NCBI GenBank assembly: GCA_900556745.1
Contig: USPU01000025.1
Location: 1-11,241 of the forward strand
Reading direction: 5' to 3'
DNA length: 11,241 bases
Source: an uncultured Veillonellaceae bacterium
Lineage (GTDB): Bacteria; Bacillota; Negativicutes; Veillonellales; Negativicoccaceae
The first letter of the stretch is position 1, and the number at the start of each line of letters is the position of its first letter. Positions 1-6,728 of the stretch are shown here, piece after piece. The translations under genes were made by a program, and so were the position numbers. The notes under the pieces are model-generated. The model searched no databases. It was not told the origin of the DNA and was given only the letters and a program-made list of their open reading frames with translations.

Positions 1-14
1 ACCTTGATGGTCAT
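1..14 (-). CDS. 5' end of a further minus-strand gene (possibly UDP-GlcNAc 2-epimerase), partial
   Basis: Only the first four codons and part of the fifth are inside the window, reading M-T-I-K-. An ATG at 14-12 is preceded by a GAGGA Shine-Dalgarno-like sequence about 8 bases upstream, which overlaps the stop of the sugar-phosphate transferase gene. The gap between the two genes is about 10 bases, so they are probably co-transcribed. In Firmicutes, genes of the WecA/TagO type are often followed by a non-hydrolysing UDP-GlcNAc 2-epimerase (WecB/MnaA), whose N-terminus is often M-(x)-x-K-V. That identity is a guess from context; the sequence shows only a start codon and a ribosome binding site. 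Confidence 0.45.
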
Positions 15-24
15 AAAATGTTCC

Positions 25-1056
25 TCAGTGTTTTTCCGACGCGCACTTGCCGCCTGCAATCATGCCCAAGTAGCGTGCCCACCAAAGTCCCGCCGCCGTT
101 ACCACACCGACTACGACGGCACCGAAAACGACATTTAAATGTACCACCAATAAAGCGATCATACCTAGGAACGCGGTAATCGCATACATCAATAAAACCA
201 CCTGTTTTTGCGATAAGCCGCTATCGAGCAGACGGTGATGTAAATGCCCGCGGTCCGGCGCGAAAATAGGCACGCCCGAAAGCTTGCGCCGCACGATCGC
301 CAGCGCCGTATCCATAATCGGTAAACCCAGCGCTATGACCGGCACGACCAAAGCGACGGTAGCCGCTGTTTTCATCACGCCCATGATCGATACCGCGGCG
401 AGCGTGTAGCCTAAGAACATACTGCCTGTATCGCCCATGAAAATCTTCGCGGGGTTGAAATTATACTGCAGAAAACCGATCGCCGCGCCCGCCATCGCGA
501 CCGTGATCGCCACGCTGTTCCATTGCCCCATTTGGTACGCGATCAACGCTACGGAAACGGCGGCGATTGAGCTTACGCCGGCCGCCAAACCGTCTAAGCC
601 GTCGATCAGGTTCACCATATTGGTGAATCCCACCACCCACAAAATCGTGAGCGGTACGGAAATGAACGCACTTAAATAAATATAATCGCCGAACGGGTTC
701 AATACCCAATCGACGCGTACACCGCACGCTACCAACACAACCGCCGCCAAAATCTGACCGAGCAGTTTTACCTTGGCGGGAATCTGACAAATATCATCCC
801 ATACGCCGACCGCAATGATCACGGCCGACCCCATCAGTAAACCGATCACTTCGGTCGATAACGGCAAGCTGTACAGCACCGATGCCAAAAATCCGATATA
901 TATTCCTAAACCGCCCAAACGCGGTACGGCTCCATGATGAACCTTGCGCGCATTGGGATTATCCATCGCTCCGACCCGACAGGCCAAACGCTTCACGGCA
1001 GGGGTAATGACATAGGTCACGATGAGCGCAATCCCGAACGCAATTGCATACGCCAA
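25..1056 (-). CDS. Polyprenyl-phosphate GlcNAc-1-phosphate transferase (MraY/WecA/TagO family)
   Basis: Integral membrane enzyme that moves a sugar-1-phosphate, probably GlcNAc-1-P, from a UDP-sugar to undecaprenyl phosphate. This is the first step of a lipid-linked envelope polymer such as O-antigen, capsule or teichoic acid. The 343-residue protein has about 10-11 hydrophobic segments. Family motifs are present in order: RKVHHGAVPRLGG (37-49), the Asp pair in VWDD (D87, D88), NMVNLIDGLDGLAAG (146-160), MGDTGS (207-212) and the cytoplasmic loop PDRGHLHHRL (267-276). The His-rich last loop separates WecA/TagO from MraY. The start is TTG at 1056: an in-frame TAG lies seven codons upstream, the next in-frame ATG is residue 31, and GGAGG sits 9 bases before the TTG. 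Exact sugar and end product cannot be read from the sequence. Confidence 0.93.
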   Translation of the reverse strand: MAYAIAFGIALIVTYVITPAVKRLACRVGAMDNPNARKVHHGAVPRLGGLGIYIGFLASVLYSLPLSTEVIGLLMGSAVIIAVGVWDDICQIPAKVKLLGQILAAVVLVACGVRVDWVLNPFGDYIYLSAFISVPLTILWVVGFTNMVNLIDGLDGLAAGVSSIAAVSVALIAYQMGQWNSVAITVAMAGAAIGFLQYNFNPAKIFMGDTGSMFLGYTLAAVSIMGVMKTAATVALVVPVIALGLPIMDTALAIVRRKLSGVPIFAPDRGHLHHRLLDSGLSQKQVVLLMYAITAFLGMIALLVVHLNVVFGAVVVGVVTAAGLWWARYLGMIAGGKCASEKH

Positions 1057-1125
1057 GCTCTTCCGCCTCCTCTATTCTCATTCATCTTTATTGTATCATA
1101 ACGCGCGCCTTAATAACATTAATTT

Positions 1126-1144
1126 TGTCAAGCACGACTTGACA
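1126..1144. promoter_or_regulatory. Interrupted palindrome TGTCAAG-N5-CTTGACA, possible operator
   Basis: The arms TGTCAAG (1126-1132) and CTTGACA (1138-1144) are exact reverse complements around the 5-base centre CACGA. Each arm contains a consensus -35 hexamer, one per strand, pointing outwards. The plus-strand copy has only a poor -10 (AAAATA or AAATAT at 17-18 bases). The minus-strand copy has no convincing -10 at normal spacing. The element may be a repressor or activator site for either divergent gene; the binding protein is unknown. Confidence 0.4.
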
Positions 1145-1264
1145 TTTCACATTTCACTGAGAAAATATTTTTATATTTCGCATTCCACAATGATTGTAGT
1201 TTTTTGTTTGATTATATATTCCATATCCGCGTTTTCTGTATTCTTGATCGGAATGGAAAATCAA

Positions 1265-1294
1265 TTGACAATTATTCCCACTATCCCCTACAAT
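1265..1294 (+). promoter_or_regulatory. Sigma-70-type promoter of the secreted-protein gene
   Basis: TTGACA (1265-1270), an 18-base spacer and TACAAT (1289-1294) make a near-consensus promoter. Transcription would start near 1301, giving a leader of about 118 bases before the ATG at 1419. The leader includes a short hairpin at 1311-1330. Confidence 0.7.
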
Positions 1295-1418
1295 AAATTT
1301 CATCATTTTCGTCTGTCAAAACGTACAGACAAAGCCGAGCGTGACGCGTCATTATTCTGTCTACTGCAATGGATGCGGCAACGCTCCGTGTGAAATTAAT
1401 TCCAAAGGAGTTTCCCCA

Positions 1419-1952
1419 ATGAACAAACTTACCACTACCCTCTTGGCGGCTCTCGTACTGCTCTCCGCCACTCCCTCCGCATTCGCGCTGGAGGCTCCCG
1501 CCAACGATGCCACGCGCATACAACGGGTCATGACCAAAGAAACGCGCACGGAAACGGTGACGCACACCGAAGATCGCTCCCAAGAAACCCGACACGGTCA
1601 CTCCGTTCGCGTGCAGCCGCCGGCCGGCAAAGTGCAACTGGGTTTTGACGGCGTAGCCGAAACCGGCTTTGAAAAATGGACCAACGCCGCGATGTCGGTG
1701 TTCTCGATCTTCAAAAAATCACCGGCTCAGAAAGCCAAGCAACCGCTTTTACCCGCGCTGAAAGAGCAGGATCTGCCCTATTTTGAAATCTCCAAGATGC
1801 ACGGGCATAAACGCACCACCGGCGTCACGACAACGGTAACCAAGGAGCAGACAACTACCTATCCGGGACTGCCCATGGATATGAAACCGCAGCAGGAAGA
1901 TCCGTTCGAACGAATGATCAGAAACTTTGGTCCGGAATCCCTCAGACATTAA
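1419..1952 (+). CDS. Secreted or periplasmic protein of unknown function
   Basis: I do not recognise a family. The 177-residue product begins with a clear Sec signal peptide: K at position 3, a hydrophobic stretch at 8-16, and a likely cleavage after A-F-A at residue 23. There is no Cys after the cleavage site, so it is not a lipoprotein. The mature part is polar and charged. Two Thr/Glu-rich stretches (about 39-56 and 131-149) resemble each other and look like extended strands. They flank a segment around 82-105 with a possible amphipathic helix (GFEKWTNAAMSVFSIF) followed by Lys-rich sequence. The C-terminus is Met/Pro/Gln-rich. The ATG at 1419 is chosen because AAAGGAG lies 8 bases upstream and the signal peptide starts there; an upstream in-frame ATG at 1341 has no signal peptide or binding site. 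It is monocistronic and ends at the shared terminator near 2020. Confidence 0.82.
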   Translation: MNKLTTTLLAALVLLSATPSAFALEAPANDATRIQRVMTKETRTETVTHTEDRSQETRHGHSVRVQPPAGKVQLGFDGVAETGFEKWTNAAMSVFSIFKKSPAQKAKQPLLPALKEQDLPYFEISKMHGHKRTTGVTTTVTKEQTTTYPGLPMDMKPQQEDPFERMIRNFGPESLRH

Positions 1953-2005
1953 ATGACAGACGGTAAGCGGAAACCAAACATTTTCACATATTATATTCGC
2001 ACAAT

Positions 2006-2036
2006 AAAAAAAGACTCGCCGAGCGAGTCTTTTTTT
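2006..2036. terminator. Bidirectional intrinsic terminator
   Basis: Seven A, GACTCGC, loop CGA, GCGAGTC, seven T: the stem is perfect and has a T tract on both strands. It lies between the convergent secreted-protein gene (stop at 1952) and the outer-membrane protein gene (stop at 2041), and can serve both. Confidence 0.92.
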
Positions 2037-2040
2037 GTGT

Positions 2041-2553
2041 TTAAAAGCGGTAGTTCAAGCCGACGCCGACGCCTTTACGGTTCATGTCTTCGTCGCGATC
2101 CTGGTACGTGTAGTTAACGTCCAAGTCGAAGTTCGGGTTCAGATCATACAAAGCACCGACTTTGTATTCTTTTTCTTCGCTCGAAACTTTCACGCTGGCA
2201 TAGCCGTCAAACTTTTCGGTCAGGTAGGTCATACCTTCTACGCCCGCGTAGAGTTTGTTGCCGGCTACGTCGTAGTTGCGATTGCCGAGAGTCACATATA
2301 CGTTATCGTTCAAACGATATTTACCGTACACATCAAATTCATTGCCCATGTTGACGAGGTCGCGATATTCCGCGCCAATCACGACTTTATCGGCGATACC
2401 GTGTTCCACGTAGACCGCATGCGAACCATCCTGCGCTCCGTTGTAACCGTAACCTACATTCGTGCCGCCTTCCGGAATATACGTCACCGGCGCTGCCATC
2501 GCGGCGCCCGCTACCAAGCATGCACACGCTGTTAAAATAGCTAGTTTACGCAT
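2041..2553 (-). CDS. Small outer-membrane beta-barrel protein
   Basis: The 170-residue product has an N-terminal Sec signal peptide with Lys at 3 and likely cleavage after A-M-A at residue 20. The mature part, about 150 residues, alternates polar and hydrophobic residues in short strands joined by turns such as LNDN (81-84), LTEK (111-114) and LNPN (138-141). The last residues are GVGVGLNYRF, and a terminal Phe after an aromatic strand is the usual BAM-recognition signal. The size suits an eight-stranded barrel. This implies a cell with an outer membrane. Function could be a small pore, adhesin or structural protein; no catalytic motif is visible. GGAGGAGG lies 7 bases before the ATG. The gene is monocistronic and ends at a terminator shared with the convergent gene. 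Confidence 0.85.
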   Translation of the reverse strand: MRKLAILTACACLVAGAAMAAPVTYIPEGGTNVGYGYNGAQDGSHAVYVEHGIADKVVIGAEYRDLVNMGNEFDVYGKYRLNDNVYVTLGNRNYDVAGNKLYAGVEGMTYLTEKFDGYASVKVSSEEKEYKVGALYDLNPNFDLDVNYTYQDRDEDMNRKGVGVGLNYRF

Positions 2554-2589
2554 TTCTTTCCCTCCTCCAAGTATCTATCGATTAATTCT

Positions 2590-2618
2590 ATTATAGAGAA
2601 TATGTTCGCGAATGTACA
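2590..2618 (-). promoter_or_regulatory. Promoter of the outer-membrane protein gene
   Basis: On the minus strand, TGTACA (2618-2613) is followed after 17 bases by a perfect TATAAT (2595-2590). A TTGACT lies slightly further upstream but its spacing of 22 bases is too long. The predicted start is near 2583, with a 30-base leader carrying the strong ribosome binding site. Confidence 0.55.
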
Positions 2619-2659
2619 GTCAAAATTATTTGTTAAAAAATTTAATTCGGTGGTGACAC

Positions 2660-2692
2660 TTGACGTAACATTATGTAAAAGCGCATTATAAA
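2660..2692 (+). promoter_or_regulatory. Probable promoter of the ClC transporter gene
   Basis: TTGACG (2660-2665) is followed by CATTAT after 18 bases (2684-2689) or by TATAAA after 21 bases (2687-2692). The -35 is good but the -10 is ambiguous. It lies in a 160-base AT-rich gap shared with the divergent outer-membrane protein gene. Confidence 0.4.
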
Positions 2693-2719
2693 TATACTTA
2701 CTAAATGAAAGGATCGGAT

Positions 2720-4264
2720 ATGTCATTTTTAAAAATCGAAACGCTGCGTAGTCGCTCTTTGCGAACCGATTCCACCTTGCTCTTGGAGGGTATTTTGGTC
2801 GGTTTGCTGGCGGGCGGTGCAGGTGTCATTTATCGTTTGCTGATCAGCTGGTGCGAAGACAGCGTCAGTTACTTGGCGCAACTGGCCGCCTTGGACTGGT
2901 CCCGATTACCGCTGATCCTGATCTCTTTTTGCATCGGCGCCATTGCGCTGGGCGCGATCGTTCGTCGCGAACCGTATGCGGGCGGCAGCGGTATCCCGCA
3001 GGTGACCGCGGAAATCACCGGTCGGATTCAGACTTCTCCGCTTTCGGTCTTGCTGCATAAATACTTGGGCGGAACCATCGCCGCTCTTTGCGGCTTATCG
3101 CTCGGACGCGAAGGCCCGTCCATTCAGCTCGGAGCGATGTGCGGTAAACTCGTCGCCCGGGGGTTGAAACATAACTATATTCGGGCGCAAAATTTGATGT
3201 CATGCGGCGCGGCGGCCGGCCTTTCGGTCGCATTCAGCGCGCCGGTATCCGGCGTGCTGTTTTCACTGGAAGAAATTCATAAAACGATCACGAAGCGCTT
3301 GATCATCAGCTGCTTTGCCGCCGCCGTAACGGCGGATGTCGTCAGTCAATACGTATTCGGTCTGACGCCGATCTTCCATTTTCCCGAGATCGGAAAAATG
3401 CCGGTCAGCATGTACCCGTGGGTCGTTCTGCTCGGCATTGTTTCAGGTTGCATGGGCACCGTATATTTTTGGGGTCTGCGCGGCTGCTACTATGTGTACG
3501 GCAAATTAAATTTATATATTTTATTGCGACCGCTGCCGGCGATTCTCTGCTCGTTCGCGCTGATGCTCTTCTTCCCGATTGTCTTGGGCGGCGGACATCC
3601 GATCTTGGGCGAACTGTTAAGTGCGCCGCATGCGCTTTGGTGGTTATTGCTTCTCTTCGTGGTTAAAACCGTTTTTTCCTTGATTTCGTTTGCCTCCGGC
3701 GTACCGGGCGGCATCTTCCTGCCGATTTTAATTCAAGGCGCGATTCTCGGCTGTCTGTTCGGACAAATGGTCGCGCCGGAATACGTCGTGCTCTTCATCG
3801 TGCTGGCGATGGCCGGCTATCTGACGGCGGTTGTGCGCAGTCCGCTCACGTCTCTGTTGCTTTTATTTGAAATGACGCAGCGCATCTCCTACTTTTTACC
3901 GCTCGCCATTTGCTGTCTCTTGGCGTATTACACGGCGAACGCGCTCGGTACACCGCCGATTTATGAATATCTGTTGCAAAATATTTTACGTAAAGAAAAA
4001 CCGCGGCCCGATTTCGATACGACGATGATGCAGGCGACCGCCGTTCTTTCCGAACACAGCCCGCTCGCCGGCACGGCTTTGCGCGACATCGCGCTGCCGC
4101 CGCACGCGTTAGTCACCTCCATCGATCGCCAAGGCGTGACGGTGGTGCCGCGCGGCGAAACGGAAATCGAGGCTCACGATCGACTGGTCTTCGTCTTGCC
4201 GCGTAATCAGATCGGCGCGCTCGAAGCGCTGCTCGATGAAACCACCGAATACGAACAACCGTAG
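2720..4264 (+). CDS. ClC-family chloride channel/antiporter with C-terminal TrkA-C domain
   Basis: Membrane transporter for chloride or a related anion, probably exchanging it for protons. The 514-residue protein carries all ClC selectivity motifs: GSGIP (89-93), GREGP (129-133, with the gating Glu at 131), GVPGGIFLP (327-335) and a Tyr in PPIYEYLL (Y415) matching the central anion-coordinating Tyr. E184-E185 in SLEEI match the position of the internal proton-pathway Glu of E. coli ClC, which favours a Cl-/H+ antiporter over a channel. After the membrane part, residues about 435-505 form a TrkA-C (RCK-C) domain (motif EIEAHDRLVFVL), a likely cytosolic regulatory ligand site. The ATG at 2720 is chosen over that at 2705 because AAAGGAT lies just before it. 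The stop codon lies inside the terminator stem. Confidence 0.95.
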   Translation: MSFLKIETLRSRSLRTDSTLLLEGILVGLLAGGAGVIYRLLISWCEDSVSYLAQLAALDWSRLPLILISFCIGAIALGAIVRREPYAGGSGIPQVTAEITGRIQTSPLSVLLHKYLGGTIAALCGLSLGREGPSIQLGAMCGKLVARGLKHNYIRAQNLMSCGAAAGLSVAFSAPVSGVLFSLEEIHKTITKRLIISCFAAAVTADVVSQYVFGLTPIFHFPEIGKMPVSMYPWVVLLGIVSGCMGTVYFWGLRGCYYVYGKLNLYILLRPLPAILCSFALMLFFPIVLGGGHPILGELLSAPHALWWLLLLFVVKTVFSLISFASGVPGGIFLPILIQGAILGCLFGQMVAPEYVVLFIVLAMAGYLTAVVRSPLTSLLLLFEMTQRISYFLPLAICCLLAYYTANALGTPPIYEYLLQNILRKEKPRPDFDTTMMQATAVLSEHSPLAGTALRDIALPPHALVTSIDRQGVTVVPRGETEIEAHDRLVFVLPRNQIGALEALLDETTEYEQP

Positions 4265-4284
4265 CTTGCTGCGGTTGTTTTTTT
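4255..4284 (+). terminator. Intrinsic terminator overlapping the ClC stop codon
   Basis: CAACCGTAG (4256-4264) pairs with CTGCGGTTG (4269-4277) around a CTTG loop, with one U-G pair, followed by seven T. The TAG stop codon is the last three bases of the 5' arm, so the hairpin starts within the coding region. Confidence 0.87.
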
Positions 4285-4317
4285 GATACGACAAGCTGCC
4301 GGTCGCGATATTTACGG

Positions 4318-4323
4318 TATAAT
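4318..4323 (+). promoter_or_regulatory. -10 box of the D-2-hydroxyacid dehydrogenase gene
   Basis: A perfect TATAAT lies 25 bases upstream of the start codon, after the ClC terminator. No good -35 is found at 16-18 bases. A second possibility is TTGATA (4283-4288) with GATATT (4307-4312), 18 bases apart. A promoter in this short gap is expected because the upstream gene ends in a strong terminator. Confidence 0.5.
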
Positions 4324-4348
4324 AAAAGCAAAGGAACACGGAGGAGGA

Positions 4349-5302
4349 ATGAACATACCAAAACTGGTAGTACTCAACCACCTGACACCGGAACGTTTGG
4401 AACGCTTGCAACGGGTCCGCCCCGATGCCACTGTCGAAGCGTACGCTAAAATGAGCGAGGCGCTACCGCACCTGAAAGATGCCGATGCGGTGGCCTTGTG
4501 GGGCTCGATGGATCCGCTTCCCGTGCTGGAAGCCGCGCCGAAACTGCGCTGGCTGCACAGCATGAGCGCCGGGATTGAAAAACTCTTACCGCCGCCCATG
4601 CAACAAAACGATATCGTCTTGACGCACACCGCCGCGATTCACGATGCGCCGGTCGCGGAGCGGGCGCTGGCGTTGCTGCTCGCGTTGCGTCACAAATTAA
4701 AACACGCCGTCACGGCGCAAGCGGGAAAAAATTGGGATCCGCAGTCATTTACCTCGCTGGAAAACACGAAAGTGTTGATCGCCGGTTTCGGCGGCATCGG
4801 TAAAGAAATCGCCAAACGCTGCGCGGCCTTCGGCGCGGAAATCATCGCGGTAAAAAATCATCTTACGGAAGAGGCTTTGGTTGACCGCGTCATCACCAAC
4901 GATGAATTAATACGTGTCTTGCCGGAGGCCGACGTCGTCATGTGCGCGCTGCCCGGCACACCGGAAACGGAAGGATATTTCGGCGCCAAAGAAATCGCCG
5001 CGATGAAAAAAGGCGTTTATTTCATCAATATCGCGCGCGGCACCATCGTTGACGAAGCCGCCTTGATTGAGGCGCTGCAATCGGGTCACGTCGCGGGCGC
5101 GGGTCTCGACGTCACCGCACGGGAACCGTTACCGGAAGATTCGCCGCTGTGGACGCTCGACAATGTGATTTTGACTCCGCATACCGCGGCGCGCGTCTAC
5201 GGCTACATGGACAAAGTTCTGGACCTCTTGGCGGATAATTGGCAACGCTTTTTAAGCGATCAGAAGCTGAAAAATGTCATTGATAAAAAACGCGGGTATT
5301 GA
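4349..5302 (+). CDS. D-isomer-specific 2-hydroxyacid dehydrogenase
   Basis: NAD(P)-dependent oxidoreductase interconverting a 2-oxo acid and a D-2-hydroxy acid; the family includes glyoxylate/hydroxypyruvate reductase, D-lactate and phosphoglycerate dehydrogenases. The 317-residue size is typical of the short forms without a regulatory domain. Visible motifs are HTAAIHDAPVAERAL (93-107), the Rossmann loop GFGGIG (146-151), the catalytic Arg in NIARGTIVDE (R230), the catalytic Glu in TAREPLP (E259) and the catalytic His in LTPHTAARV (H278). After the second Rossmann strand there is Lys-Asn (169-170) rather than an Asp, which may allow NADP. Substrate cannot be deduced. The ATG at 4349 is preceded by GGAGG with a short 4-base spacer; an upstream in-frame ATG at 4283 lies in the terminator/promoter zone and is rejected. 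Confidence 0.93.
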   Translation: MNIPKLVVLNHLTPERLERLQRVRPDATVEAYAKMSEALPHLKDADAVALWGSMDPLPVLEAAPKLRWLHSMSAGIEKLLPPPMQQNDIVLTHTAAIHDAPVAERALALLLALRHKLKHAVTAQAGKNWDPQSFTSLENTKVLIAGFGGIGKEIAKRCAAFGAEIIAVKNHLTEEALVDRVITNDELIRVLPEADVVMCALPGTPETEGYFGAKEIAAMKKGVYFINIARGTIVDEAALIEALQSGHVAGAGLDVTAREPLPEDSPLWTLDNVILTPHTAARVYGYMDKVLDLLADNWQRFLSDQKLKNVIDKKRGY

Positions 5303-5316
5303 AAAACAAAAATTAA

Positions 5317-5354
5317 GCAATAAAAAAGAACGCGATCGCGTTCTTTTTTATTGC
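5317..5354. terminator. Perfect 38-base palindrome, bidirectional terminator
   Basis: The left arm (5317-5335) is the exact reverse complement of the right arm (5336-5354), with centre GCGATCGC. The stem contains GAACGC/GCGTTC flanked by six A and six T, so it terminates on both strands. It serves the dehydrogenase gene (plus) and the phosphomannomutase gene (minus, stop at 5358). Confidence 0.92.
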
Positions 5355-5357
5355 CAA

Positions 5358-6728
5358 TTATTTTACTGTCGTTTCAATCAGCGCCAACACTTCGTCCCGC
5401 TTGGTTTGCATCAACTCCCGATCACCGCGCGTTTCCAAATTGAAACGTACCAGCGGTTCGGTATTCGACTGCCGCAAATTGAATCTCCATGTGCCGAAAT
5501 CCATGCTCAAGCCGTCCAAATGTTTTACTTCCCGCGCCTGATCGCGATACGCTTCTTCGACGACGGCTAACGTTTCCTCCGTTGATTTTACGACACGATT
5601 GATCTCGCCGCTGCAAGGGAACTGCGCCTCCATATCAGCAATCAGTTGCGAGAGCGGTCTGCCTGTTTCGCAAATGATCTGCGCGACCAAAAGCCAGGGA
5701 ATCATGCCGCTGTCACAATAGGAAAAATCACGGAAAAAATGGTGCGCGCTCATTTCCGCTCCGTACAGACCGTCCACGCGCCGCATCGTTTCTTTCATAA
5801 AAGCATGACCGCCTTTGGATTCCACCGCGGTGGCGCCGTAACGTTCACAAATCGCCTGCGTGTTCCAGTATAAACGCGGATCATGCACGATGGTCGCGTG
5901 CGGATCCTGCGCTAAAAAGTGTTCCGCGAGCAATCCCAAGACATAGTAGCCTTCAACAAAATTACCTTTTTCATCCACTAAAAAGCAACGATCGAAATCG
6001 CCGTCCCAGGCCACGCCCAATTGCGCTTTTTCCGCTATGACCGCCCGACTCGTCACCAGCCGATTTTCTTCGATCATCGGATTCGGTACGCCGTGAGGAA
6101 AGGTCGCGTCCGCGTCCATGTACAATTCATGCCAGGTAAACGGTAAATGCTCTTTCAAATCGCGAAACGCCAAGTTCGCGCCGCCGTTGCCGGCATTCAC
6201 CACGATGTGCATGGGCTTCAAATGACTCATATCCACGTACTGCAATAGAGTTTCGATATACTCTTTCTGTACGTCCAGCGCTCGACAGACACCTTTTGCT
6301 TCCGGCGTGGCAAAATGACCGGCGAAAACGCGCTCTTCGATTTCTTTTAAGCCGGTATCCGCGCTAATCGGAATACATTCTTCACGCACCAGTTTCAAAC
6401 CGTTGTAGTTGACCGGATTGTGACTGGCCGTCACCATGACGCCGCCGTCCAAACCGTGACGAAATGTTGCAAAATATACCATCTCGGTGCCGCAGACGCC
6501 GATATCATACACATCCACGCCGCCGTCCGTCAAACCGCGCGCCAACGCCTCAGAAAGGCGCGGCGAGCTTTCGCGGATATCCCGCCCGATCGCTACTTTG
6601 CGCGCCTTATATTGGTCCGCATACGCGCGGCCGACACGGTAACTTACTTCTTCATCCACTTCCGTCGGCACGATGCCGCGAATATCATACGCCTTAAAGC
6701 CGTTATGACTCTTCTCCAGTGCTTCCAT
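5358..6728 (-). CDS. Phosphomannomutase/phosphoglucomutase
   Basis: Interconverts hexose 6-phosphate and 1-phosphate, supplying GDP-mannose or UDP-glucose precursors for envelope polysaccharides. The 456-residue protein is full length for the alpha-D-phosphohexomutase family. It has the active-site serine loop TASHNP (S102), the metal loop DGDFDR (242-247), the sugar-binding loop GAEMSAHHFF (323-332), and the C-terminal phosphate loop RQSNTEPLVR (419-428). The EMSAHH form of the sugar loop is that of phosphomannomutase/phosphoglucomutase enzymes such as CpsG/AlgC rather than GlmM. The ATG at 6728 directly follows the TAG of the upstream YerC-type gene with no base between. AAAGGAT inside that gene provides the ribosome binding site, so translation is probably coupled. 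The gene ends at the 38-base palindrome. Confidence 0.95.
   Translation of the reverse strand: MEALEKSHNGFKAYDIRGIVPTEVDEEVSYRVGRAYADQYKARKVAIGRDIRESSPRLSEALARGLTDGGVDVYDIGVCGTEMVYFATFRHGLDGGVMVTASHNPVNYNGLKLVREECIPISADTGLKEIEERVFAGHFATPEAKGVCRALDVQKEYIETLLQYVDMSHLKPMHIVVNAGNGGANLAFRDLKEHLPFTWHELYMDADATFPHGVPNPMIEENRLVTSRAVIAEKAQLGVAWDGDFDRCFLVDEKGNFVEGYYVLGLLAEHFLAQDPHATIVHDPRLYWNTQAICERYGATAVESKGGHAFMKETMRRVDGLYGAEMSAHHFFRDFSYCDSGMIPWLLVAQIICETGRPLSQLIADMEAQFPCSGEINRVVKSTEETLAVVEEAYRDQAREVKHLDGLSMDFGTWRFNLRQSNTEPLVRFNLETRGDRELMQTKRDEVLALIETTVK

Larger units (their letters stand above)
1057..1418. other. AT-rich intergenic region between divergent genes
   Basis: About 360 bases without a supportable gene, between the start of the sugar-phosphate transferase (minus) and the secreted protein (plus). 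It is much more AT-rich than the flanking genes. It holds an interrupted palindrome with back-to-back TTGACA boxes (1126-1144), a good plus-strand promoter (1265-1294) and a small hairpin in the leader of the secreted-protein gene (GTCTGT 1311-1316 with ACAGAC 1325-1330). I could not find a clearly spaced promoter for the minus-strand gene: TACAAT-like and TATGAT-like boxes lie near 1094-1103, but without a good -35. Confidence 0.6.

Noticed and set aside
1311..1330. Hairpin GTCTGT/ACAGAC in the leader of the secreted-protein gene as a riboswitch
   Set aside because: Only six base pairs, no T tract and no conserved riboswitch core that I recognise.
1022..1393. Plus-strand open frame of 123 codons with a hydrophobic stretch
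   Set aside because: It overlaps the start of the sugar-phosphate transferase and a strong promoter, has no ribosome binding site and lies in AT-rich intergenic DNA.
2035..2535. Plus-strand 166-codon open frame antisense to the outer-membrane protein gene
   Set aside because: Its start lies in the terminator T tract without a ribosome binding site. The minus strand has the signal peptide, barrel pattern and promoter.
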